A stretch of DNA of 7,231 nucleotides, from assembly GCA_964632795.1 (NCBI GenBank), contig CAZWEZ010000136.1, positions 1 through 7,231 on the forward strand. Direction: 5' to 3'. This stretch comes from CAZWEZ01 sp964632795 (GTDB lineage Bacteria; Pseudomonadota; Alphaproteobacteria; Rhodospirillales; 2-02-FULL-58-16). The first letter of the stretch is position 1. Every line of letters starts with the position of its first letter. The notes beneath the pieces are model-generated. The model did no database searches and had not been told where the DNA came from. It was given only the letters and a program-made list of their open reading frames with translations. Shown here piece by piece: positions 1 to 4,822 of the stretch. The position numbers and the translations under genes are program-made.

Positions 1-329
1 ACATATGGTACCCATACGATCGCCTTTCCCGCTTCCTCGGCAGGAAGGCGCGCGCTGGCGATGCCGGCACATCCCCAAGCGTGCCTGACGCCCCGGGGGG
101 CCACCGGGGGGTGTCCCCCCGATTTAATATGCGGGGGGCGCCCCCGCGGCCCCCGAGGAAGCGGGAAAGGCGACCATCCGGGGGAGCGGGGGTGTCCCCC
201 GGAACCCCCAGGGGGCGGCTCTCCGAGTTCACCGGCGGCGTTGCGAGGCGCTTGTGATGGGCCGCCATCACGGCGCGCCACGCGCCTGGCCGGGTGAACT
301 CGGAGAGCCGTCGTATGGGTACCATATGT
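1..329. repeat. Nested inverted-repeat (cloverleaf-like) element between sdhD and the expected sdhA
   Basis: No gene is credible here. The ends are perfect 19-bp inverted repeats: acatatggtacccatacga at 1-19 and its reverse complement at 311-329. Each end is itself nearly a palindrome around GGTACC. Directly inside the left end, 20-40 is a perfect 21-bp reverse complement of 153-173. Directly inside the right end, 216-233 is a perfect 18-bp reverse complement of 293-310. Smaller hairpins fill the arms: 105-111/115-121 and 187-192/196-201 (both G-run, TGT loop, C-run), 180-184/205-209 around the latter, and 254-260/265-271 nested in 247-251/275-279. The whole folds as a closed junction with arms. 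It ends 13 bases past the sdhD stop codon, so it should be transcribed in the sdh mRNA. Multi-copy MITE-like or REP-like elements look like this. Copy number and a target duplication cannot be seen, because the left flank is outside the window. Confidence 0.8.
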
Positions 330-342
330 CTGATCCAGGGCA

Positions 343-723
343 CTAGCCTCCGAGGCCGATCTTGAGGACGGCGACGATCAGGAACACGCCGAGCAGGATG
401 CAGGCGAACTTGACCGCGATCAGGCTGACGGTCTCGGCCGTCCGGTTGTGGACGTAGTCGTGGATGACCACCGAGAGCGCCAGTTGGGCGTGCCAGAACA
501 GGGTGCCGACCAGCAGGATCATCAACGCCATGTTGCCCGGCGCCGCCATCCACGCCTGCAGCGACGCATGGTCGGCGCCCAGGCCGCCGATCACCGAGAT
601 CACGAACCACACCACCAGCGGCACCAGCGCCACCGCCTGCAGGCGCTCCAGGTACCAGTCCTCGGTGCCGCTCCTGGTCGAGCCCATGGCGCGGGCGTGG
701 CCGAGTGGACTGCGCATCGACAT
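343..723 (-). CDS. sdhD: Succinate dehydrogenase membrane anchor subunit SdhD
   Basis: This is the small membrane anchor of complex II (succinate:quinone oxidoreductase), which with SdhC holds heme b and the quinone site in the inner membrane. Counting from the ATG at 729 the product has 128 residues, typical of the family. It has three hydrophobic segments (about 31-50, 66-90, 101-124). The stretch WHAQLALSVVIHDYVHN carries the expected heme-ligand His (H80) and the conserved Asp-Tyr pair (D91, Y92). The N-terminal PLGHARAMGSTRSG...W...RL is also family-like. The ATG at 723 is preferred because AGGGG (735-731) lies 7 bases before it. The ATG at 729 is only 1 base from that site, and a third ATG is at 717. 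The start lies about 10 bases after the sdhC stop, so the pair is an operon. The sdhA and sdhB genes should lie to the left, beyond the repeat element. Confidence 0.93.
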   Translation of the reverse strand: MSMRSPLGHARAMGSTRSGTEDWYLERLQAVALVPLVVWFVISVIGGLGADHASLQAWMAAPGNMALMILLVGTLFWHAQLALSVVIHDYVHNRTAETVSLIAVKFACILLGVFLIVAVLKIGLGG

Positions 724-733
724 CGTCATTCCC

Positions 734-1117
734 CTATATTGCCAGTCCGACGATCCAGGACAGTGCCGTCAACACCACCGTGCCGGCGATCACGGCGGCC
801 GTCGAGGCCTTGACCTGGGGGTTCTCGTAGCCCCAACCGATGTCCCAGAACAGGTGGCGGATGGCGTTGCAGACGTGGAAATAAAGGGCCACCGAAAAGC
901 CGAAGATGGCCAGATAGCCGATCCACGATCCCAACACCGCCTGCGCCCGGGCATAGGCCTCGGGCCCGTAGGCGGCGGCGCCCAGCCAGTAGGCGAAGAC
1001 CAGCAGGCCCAGCGCCAGGAAGCCGCCGGTGATGCGCTGGAGGACGGAAACGAACATCGTCAGCTGGAATTTGTAGACTTGGAGATGGGGCGACAACGGC
1101 CGGTTATCTGTTGCCAT
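734..1117 (-). CDS. sdhC: Succinate dehydrogenase cytochrome b556 subunit SdhC
   Basis: This is the larger membrane anchor of complex II and a partner of SdhD in heme b and ubiquinone binding. The product has 127 residues, the normal length. The family signature is clear: RPLSPHLQVYK near the N-terminus, then SVLQRITG with the quinone-site Ser24 and Arg28, then HVCNAIRHLFWDIG with the likely heme ligand His81 and the conserved RHL..D. There are three transmembrane segments (about 31-50, 64-88, 106-126). The start at 1117 has GAGG 8 bases upstream. It is the first gene of the visible sdh operon, is divergent from the plus-strand genes to the right, and is served by the promoter at 1174-1202. 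No odd features were seen. Confidence 0.96.
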   Translation of the reverse strand: MATDNRPLSPHLQVYKFQLTMFVSVLQRITGGFLALGLLVFAYWLGAAAYGPEAYARAQAVLGSWIGYLAIFGFSVALYFHVCNAIRHLFWDIGWGYENPQVKASTAAVIAGTVVLTALSWIVGLAI

Positions 1118-1173
1118 GGGCTCAGCCTCGAAAGGTGCTGGAATACGGGAACATATGGGTGACCGTGTCGGAT

Positions 1174-1202
1174 TTTGTAACCGCGGGGCCGGCCCGAGTC
1201 AA
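1174..1202 (-). promoter_or_regulatory. Sigma70-type promoter of sdhCD
   Basis: On the minus strand, TTGACT (1202-1197) and TACAAA (1179-1174) are separated by exactly 17 bases. They match the -35 consensus in 5 of 6 positions and the -10 consensus in 4 of 6. Transcription would start near 1167, giving an untranslated leader of about 50 bases before the sdhC ATG. Confidence 0.65.
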
Positions 1203-1261
1203 TGTCGGGCGCCGACTTTCTCCCGCATACGGCATTGGTTTTTCTTGATCTTCCAGGTCAT

Positions 1262-1322
1262 TGTGCATGGTAGTGTGGATAACTTGTGGGTCGATTGTGC
1301 AAATATTGGTAATTTATACACA
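1262..1322. other. Phased cluster of DnaA-box-like sites beside AT-rich DNA
   Basis: Two perfect DnaA boxes (TTATNCACA) are present: TGTGGATAA at 1274-1282 (TTATCCACA on the minus strand) and TTATACACA at 1314-1322 on the plus strand. Weaker TGTG-type sites at 1262-1270 (TGTGCATGG, two mismatches), 1285-1293 (TGTGGGTCG, three mismatches) and 1296-1304 (TGTGCAAAT, two mismatches) have the same orientation as the first perfect box. Their starts are spaced 12, 11 and 11 bases, close to one helical turn. The DNA to the right (about 1301-1375) is strikingly AT-rich for this genome, with runs of A and T. This is the arrangement of a replication origin, with DnaA sites next to an unwinding element, but a DnaA-controlled promoter would look similar. 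There is no dnaA, hemE or parAB gene in the window to support an origin. Confidence 0.45.
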
Positions 1323-1334
1323 GAAAAATACATT
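1306..1334 (+). promoter_or_regulatory. Possible plus-strand promoter in the AT-rich segment
   Basis: TTGGTA (1306-1311) and TACATT (1329-1334) are 17 bases apart, each matching the sigma70 consensus in 4 of 6 positions. Transcription would run into the hairpin-rich DNA that ends at 1828 and possibly on to the pyridoxal kinase gene. AT-rich DNA produces such matches by chance, so this is only a candidate. It overlaps the DnaA-like sites. Confidence 0.25.
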
Positions 1335-1380
1335 ATTCGGCAATTTTTTTATTGAAAACGCCCATTATTGTTTCCAACAT

Positions 1381-1828
1381 GTCCGACGCATGTGAAAGCG
1401 TCGAATCGACGAATTCTTGCGCGCATCCATGAGTTCCTCGGAATTCCGGCGTGCCCGCGAGAAGGAGTCGACCCGGGGTGAAGGCAGCGCCTTCGGGCGC
1501 CGGCCAAGCCACGGGGCGGGCAGCCGGGAATGGCCGATGGGGATTTTGGTCCACTGAGGCCCCGACCGGGTGCCGGCGGGGAGCCTCGCATCCGTGCGGA
1601 GCGACCCCTTCGCGGTTCGGTCGACTCTCCCTGGTGGGGACTGGCCGGCGCTGCGGCTACCCGGATCCGGGGGCGCTCTCCGCCCAGGGATCGTCCTCGG
1701 GACAGGGTGGTGGAACGCGAAAGCGCTTCCCCGTGCGCGGAGCCTGGCCGGCTCCAAGGGGCGTCAGGAGCGCCGTTTCGGCGGCGTGTATCGTGGGTTT
1801 CCCAGGATCCGCGTTCCTGACGCCCCTT
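1381..1828 (+). other. Gene-poor GC-rich stretch with many hairpins; possible structured RNA
   Basis: I see no convincing protein gene here. Open frames on both strands lack family resemblance, steady GC-rich third positions or ribosome binding sites. RNA-like structure is abundant: GCGCC-TTCG-GGCGC with a stable UUCG loop (1487-1500), the palindrome CCCGGATCCGGG (1660-1671), and GGAGCC-TGGCC-GGCTCC (1739-1755), followed directly by the large stem at 1756-1828. None of the sequence signatures of RNase P RNA, tmRNA or SRP RNA was recognised. It may be an undescribed noncoding RNA, a long leader, or decayed DNA. Confidence 0.25.
1756..1828 (+). terminator. Large 18-bp stem, terminator-like, plus-strand orientation favoured
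   Basis: Positions 1756-1769 (AAGGGGCGTCAGGA) are a perfect 14-base reverse complement of 1815-1828. Pairing continues inward over 1770-1773 with 1811-1814, where one G·U pair forms only if the plus strand is the RNA. The 37-base loop has its own small hairpins (TGGG-TTT-CCCA at 1794-1804, and a CGCCG-TTT-CGGCG near 1771-1783 that competes with the inner end of the stem). The stem is followed by TTTCTTTAG, a weak U-tract. It could end a plus-strand RNA coming from the region to the left. An inverted-repeat remnant is the alternative. Confidence 0.35.
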
Positions 1829-2073
1829 TCTTTAGTTGAATCCCTTGGGCGTTACAACAATATATTGCGACTACCACGAAATTTTGTATTTCGCAGTAAC
1901 GGCAACCACAAATTATGCTTCCATCTCTTGGATGACCTCGCCCAGGGCGACCGCGCGGCGGGGGCGGACGTTGTCTGGCATGGTCTGTTCTCCGCGGGCC
2001 GAAAACTACTAATTCCCTTCGCTATGTGGCAATGTCATGGCGCCAACGCAAGCCATCGGAGATTCCGCCCCCC
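1829..2073. other. AT-rich pocket and leader upstream of the pyridoxal kinase gene
   Basis: Positions 1830-1920 are AT-rich compared with the flanks and contain the hairpin CGAAAT-TTTGT-ATTTCG (1877-1893), flanked by GTTAC (1851-1855) and GTAAC (1896-1900) as a short inverted repeat. A very short minus-strand frame of 22 codons runs from 1981 to 1913. Its ATG has GGAG 8 bases upstream and its codons are GC-rich at the third position (begins MPDNVRPRRAVALGEV). It is divergent from the kinase gene, matches nothing I recognise, and could be a microprotein, a relic or chance. No good sigma70 promoter for the kinase gene was found. Confidence 0.3.
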
Positions 2074-2925
2074 ATGGCCGTCTTGTCGATCAACTCCTCG
2101 GTGGCCTACGGCCATGTCGGCAACTCGGCGGCCGTGTTCTGCCTCCAGCGGCTGGGCCTCGAGGTGTGGCCGGTGAACACGGTCCGCTTCTCCAACCACC
2201 CGGGCTACGGAAGCCGGCGCGGGGCGGTGGCCGATGCCGAGGAGGTCGCCGGGATCATCGCCGGGATCGGCGAGCGGGGCGCCTTCGCCCGCTGCCGGGC
2301 GGTGCTCAGCGGCTATCTCGGGACCCCGGAGATCGGCCGCCGGGTGGTGGCGGCGGTGGCGGCGGTGCGGGCCGCCAACGGCGACGCCCTCTACTGCTGC
2401 GACCCGGTGATCGGCGACGTTGCCGAGGGCCTCTACGTGCCCCGCGAGGTGGCCGGGGTCCTCGCCACCGCCGCCGTGCCGGTGGCCGACGTCGTCACCC
2501 CCAACGCCTTCGAACTGGGGTGGCTGGCCGGGGTCGCGGTGGACGACTTCGCCGGCGCCCTGGCCGCCGCCGAGGCGGTGGCCGCCCTGGGCCCCGGGGT
2601 GGTGATCGCCTCCTCGCTGCCGGCGCCCGACGGCGATTCGGCCGCCATCGCCACCCTGGCACGGTCCGCGGAGGGGGCCTGGGTGGTCGTCACGCCGCGC
2701 CTGGAAACGGCGGCCAAGGGAGCGGGCGACGCCCTGAGCGCGCTGTTCCTGGGCCACCGTCTCGAAGGCCGGGAGGTCGCCGAGGCCCTGGCATACGCGG
2801 TCTCCTCGGTCCATGGGCTGATCGAGGCCGCCGCCGGGACCGGGGCGCGGGAGCTGCCGCTGATCGCCGCCCAGGAAGAGATCACAAACCCCCGAAAACC
2901 GTTCACCGCCCGACGGATTCGTTAG
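2074..2925 (+). CDS. pdxY: Pyridoxal kinase, PdxY/PdxK type
   Basis: The enzyme phosphorylates pyridoxal with ATP to make pyridoxal 5'-phosphate in the B6 salvage pathway, in the cytoplasm. The 283-residue product is of normal length for this ribokinase-fold family. Visible marks in order are SSVAYGHVGNSAA (8-20), NTVRFSNHPGYG (35-46), CDPVIGD (109-115), VTPNAFEL (141-148) and the anion-hole/catalytic motif KGAGDALSALFLG (215-227) with the likely catalytic Asp219. The E. coli PdxY active-site Cys122 aligns to Leu120 here. The ATG at 2074 is chosen because it starts exactly at the conserved N-terminal beta strand (MAVLSINSS) and has GGAG about 12 bases upstream. A GTG at 2026 would add 16 unlike residues. 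The gene stands alone, 81 bases ahead of the response regulator. Whether it is best called pdxY or pdxK is uncertain. Confidence 0.9.
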   Translation: MAVLSINSSVAYGHVGNSAAVFCLQRLGLEVWPVNTVRFSNHPGYGSRRGAVADAEEVAGIIAGIGERGAFARCRAVLSGYLGTPEIGRRVVAAVAAVRAANGDALYCCDPVIGDVAEGLYVPREVAGVLATAAVPVADVVTPNAFELGWLAGVAVDDFAGALAAAEAVAALGPGVVIASSLPAPDGDSAAIATLARSAEGAWVVVTPRLETAAKGAGDALSALFLGHRLEGREVAEALAYAVSSVHGLIEAAAGTGARELPLIAAQEEITNPRKPFTARRIR

Positions 2926-2982
2926 GATAGTAACGATTTTTTCAACATTTTGTCCTAAGAGGTCCGGCAATAGCCCATATAC

Positions 2983-2994
2983 CGAAGGCCTTCG
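2983..2994. promoter_or_regulatory. 12-bp perfect palindrome just before the response regulator start
   Basis: CGAAGGCCTTCG is a perfect palindrome whose right edge touches the GAGG (2994-2997) ribosome binding site of the following gene. It could be an operator, or a small hairpin next to the ribosome binding site. Further left, TTAGGA (2922-2927) and TCCTAA (2953-2958) form a weak inverted repeat overlapping the kinase stop codon. No convincing sigma70 promoter was found in 2926-3006. Confidence 0.2.
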
Positions 2995-3006
2995 AGGCGG
3001 CTGGAG

Positions 3007-3564
3007 ATGGCGGAAAAGTACCTGGAGAACATCAAGTTCCTGGTGGTCGACGACAACGCTTTCATGCGCATCATCGTCCGCCGGGTGCTGGGGGCGCTCG
3101 ACGTCAAGTTGATCAAGGAAGCGACCGACGGCGCCGCCGCCCTCAAGATCATGCAGACCTTCGTGCCCGACATCGCCATCGTCGATTGGGAGATGCAGCC
3201 CCTGGACGGGCTGGAGTTCACGCAGATGGTGCGCACCGACGACGACAGCCCCAACCCCTTCCTGCCGATCATCATGCTGTCGGGCCATGCGGAACAGAGC
3301 CGCATCGTCGCCGCCCGCGACGCCGGAATCAACGAATTCGTGATCAAGCCGATCTCGGTCAAGACCCTGTTCAGCCGCATCCAGGAGGTCATCGAGAGGC
3401 CCCGCCCCTTCGTCCGGGCGAAAAGCTATTTCGGTCCCGACCGGCGGCGCAAGAACGTCAAGATCACGTTTTCCGACCGGCGCGCCAAGCGCCCCGTCAA
3501 GAACGACCCGGAGCCCGCCGGCGCCCGTCAGACGGGCGCCGACGCCGAAACCGCATCTACCTAG
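3007..3564 (+). CDS. Single-domain response regulator with basic C-terminal tail
   Basis: This is a CheY-like receiver protein that would be phosphorylated by an unknown histidine kinase. It has 185 residues, with the receiver domain at about 9-130. All switch residues are visible: the acidic pair Asp15-Asp16 (VVDDNAFMR), phospho-acceptor Asp60 (IAIVDWEM), Ser92 (IIMLSGHAE) and Lys114-Pro115 (FVIKPIS). No DNA-binding or enzymatic output domain follows. The tail (131-185) is basic and low in hydrophobic residues, and carries RPFVRAKSYFGPDRRRKN, a motif I associate with a family of alphaproteobacterial receiver proteins. The start at 3007 has GAGG 9 bases upstream; the nearer GGAG abuts the ATG. 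No kinase gene is adjacent, so it is an orphan. Its last 8 bases overlap the end of the convergent asd gene. Output and partner are unknown. Confidence 0.9.
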   Translation: MAEKYLENIKFLVVDDNAFMRIIVRRVLGALDVKLIKEATDGAAALKIMQTFVPDIAIVDWEMQPLDGLEFTQMVRTDDDSPNPFLPIIMLSGHAEQSRIVAARDAGINEFVIKPISVKTLFSRIQEVIERPRPFVRAKSYFGPDRRRKNVKITFSDRRAKRPVKNDPEPAGARQTGADAETAST

Positions 3565-4591
3565 AGTCCTGGCTCATGTAGGAGCGGATCAGTTCCTCGG
3601 CGATCTGCACGGCATTCAGCGCCGCCCCCTTGCGCAGGTTGTCGGCCACCACCCACATGTTGAGCCCGTTGGCGACGGTCGGGTCCTTGCGGATGCGGCT
3701 GACGTAGACCGGGTCCTCGCCGGTGCACTCGGTGGGCGTTACGTAACCCTCGTCTTCGCGGTGATCGACGACGACGATCCCCGGCGCCGCCTTGAGGGCG
3801 GCGCGCGCCGCGTCCTCGTCGAGGGGGCGGGCGAACTCGACGTTGATCGCCTCGGCGTGGCCGACGAACACCGCGCATCGAACGCAGGTGGCGGTGACCT
3901 TGATGTCGGGGCCCAGGATCTTGTTGGTCTCGACCGCCATCTTCCATTCCTCCTTGGTCGAGCCGTCGTCCATGAAGACGTCGATGTGGGGAATGACGTT
4001 GAAGGCGATCTGCTTGGTGAACTTCTTCTGGTACTTGTGGAACGTCTCGTTGGCGTAGATGCCCCGGGTCTGGTCGAACAGTTCGTCCATGGCCTCCTTG
4101 CCGGCGCCCGAGGTCGATTGGTAGGTGGCGACCACGACCCGCTTGATCGGCGCCAGGTCGTGGAGCGGCTTGAGCGCCACCACCATCTGGATGGTCGAGC
4201 AGTTGGGGTTGGCGATGATGGAGCGCTTGGTGTAGCCGGCGATGGCCTCGGGGTTGACCTCGGGCACCACCAGCGGGACGTCCGGCTCCATGCGGAACTT
4301 GGAGGTGTTGTCGATGACCACCGCCCCGGCGGCGGCGGCCCGCGGGCTGTGCACCGCCGACACCTTGGCGCCGGGCGAGGACAGCACGATGTCGGTGCCG
4401 GCGAAATCGTAGGTGGCCAGGTCGAGGACCTTGAGGACTTTGTCCTCGCCGAAGGAGACCTCCTTGCCGACCGAGCGTTCCGAGGCCAGCGCCACCACCT
4501 CGTCGGCCGGGAACTCGCGCTCGGCCAGCGTCGACAGCATCTCGCGCCCGACGTTGCCGGTGGCGCCCACCACCGCGACTTTGTAACCCAT
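3557..4591 (-). CDS. asd: Aspartate-semialdehyde dehydrogenase
   Basis: The enzyme reduces beta-aspartyl phosphate to aspartate 4-semialdehyde with NADPH, the branch-point step to lysine/diaminopimelate, threonine, methionine and isoleucine. The 344-residue product matches the usual length. It has the NADP-binding VAVVGATGNVGREML (5-19), SSPGAKVS (71-78), the catalytic NPNCSTIQM with Cys131, YQSTSGAGKEAMDEL (157-171), and ATCVRCAVFVGHAEAINVEF (234-253) with the substrate Arg238 and catalytic-base His245. In many relatives the last motif reads RVPV..GHSE; here it is RCAVFVGHAE. The ATG at 4591 has GGAG about 9 bases upstream and matches the family N-terminus. The gene sits behind the leader/terminator unit at 4609-4792 and ends by overlapping the response regulator gene by 8 bases, with no terminator visible between them. 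Confidence 0.97.
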   Translation of the reverse strand: MGYKVAVVGATGNVGREMLSTLAEREFPADEVVALASERSVGKEVSFGEDKVLKVLDLATYDFAGTDIVLSSPGAKVSAVHSPRAAAAGAVVIDNTSKFRMEPDVPLVVPEVNPEAIAGYTKRSIIANPNCSTIQMVVALKPLHDLAPIKRVVVATYQSTSGAGKEAMDELFDQTRGIYANETFHKYQKKFTKQIAFNVIPHIDVFMDDGSTKEEWKMAVETNKILGPDIKVTATCVRCAVFVGHAEAINVEFARPLDEDAARAALKAAPGIVVVDHREDEGYVTPTECTGEDPVYVSRIRKDPTVANGLNMWVVADNLRKGAALNAVQIAEELIRSYMSQDSR

Positions 4592-4608
4592 CGTTTGGTA
4601 CTCCGACT

Positions 4609-4642
4609 AAAACAAAAAGGCCCGCGGGTGCTGCCGCGGGCC
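4609..4642 (-). terminator. Intrinsic terminator before asd (attenuator 3:4 stem)
   Basis: Reading the minus strand, GGCCCGCGG (4642-4634), the loop CAGCAC (4633-4628) and CCGCGGGCC (4627-4619) form a perfect 9-bp GC stem followed by TTTTTGTTTT (4618-4609). The asd ribosome binding site begins only 5 bases later, so termination here would shut off asd. The 5' arm also pairs with an upstream segment at 4675-4667, which makes the terminator conditional. Confidence 0.9.
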
Positions 4643-4714
4643 GTGGTCATTCAGGCAACCAGCGTCCGGCCCGCGTCAGGCTCCGGTTTTGGTCTTGGCG
4701 CGGGTGGTGGTGGT
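4619..4714 (-). promoter_or_regulatory. Ribosome-dependent transcription attenuator controlling asd
   Basis: Four segments can pair in mutually exclusive ways. Segment 1 is CCCGCG (4704-4699), inside the Thr-Arg-Ala codons of the leader. Segment 2 is CGCGGGCCG (4675-4667), starting right after the leader stop codon. Segment 3 is CGGCCCGCG (4643-4635), and segment 4 is the terminator 3' arm (4627-4619). 1:2 pairs over 6 bp, 2:3 over 9 perfect bp (antiterminator), and 3:4 is the terminator. The 1:2 and 2:3 loops are both 23 bases. A ribosome stalled at the ACC run covers segment 1 and frees 2 to sequester 3. A ribosome reaching the stop codon covers 2 and lets 3:4 form. This is the thr/trp/his-type logic, here inferred from sequence only. 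Confidence 0.75.
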
Positions 4715-4792
4715 GGCGCACGCCACCGCCGTCCGCCAAGCCCCAACGGCCCGGGCGGCGAAACCGACGCTACGTGACATGATCGCACTCAT
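4676..4792 (-). CDS. Thr/Lys-rich leader peptide of the asd attenuator
   Basis: A 38-codon ORF begins at the ATG at 4792 and stops at TGA 4678-4676. A strong ribosome binding site GAGGA (4802-4798) lies 5 bases before the ATG, with a second GGAGGA further upstream. Residues 26-38 read ATTTTRAKTKTGA: four consecutive Thr (ACC codons 4714-4703), then Lys-Thr-Lys-Thr. Six of ten residues at 27-36 are Thr and two are Lys, the end products of the aspartate family that asd feeds. A Met at residue 5 could also start it. The first 25 residues (MSAIMSRSVGFAARAV...) have no known function. Its role is probably as a translated sensor, as with E. coli ThrL, rather than as a protein. It lies between leuB and asd and is too short for most gene finders. 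Confidence 0.75.
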   Translation of the reverse strand: MSAIMSRSVGFAARAVGAWRTAVACATTTTRAKTKTGA

Positions 4793-4822
4793 GGTCGTCC
4801 TCGTGTCCTCCAACGCCGCCCA

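Noticed and set aside
61..297. A plus-strand 78-codon frame inside the repeat element
   Set aside because: It is Pro/Gly/Arg low-complexity sequence created by the G and C runs of the hairpin arms; no transposase-like motif is present.
1150..1162. ACATATGGGTGACC resembles the ends of the element at 1-329 (ACATATGG)
   Set aside because: Only 8 identical bases plus a loose match, with no partner arm nearby, so it is not a second copy.
1365..1430. A 21-residue minus-strand frame (MDARKNSSIRR...) with GAGGA 4 bases upstream
   Set aside because: The spacing is tight, the codon use is not GC-rich, and nothing around it supports expression. It could be chance.
1451..2176. A 241-codon plus-strand open frame in the intergenic region
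   Set aside because: It runs through hairpins and an AT-rich pocket with changing composition, has no family match I recognise, and overlaps the pyridoxal kinase start out of frame.
2922..2958. TTAGGA...TCCTAA inverted repeat after the kinase gene as a terminator
   Set aside because: The stem is only 6 bp and AT-containing, with a 25-base loop and no T-run after it.
2035..3288. A 417-codon minus-strand open frame across the kinase and response regulator genes
   Set aside because: It is antisense to two clear genes, spans their spacer, and is His/Gly/Arg-rich with no domains.
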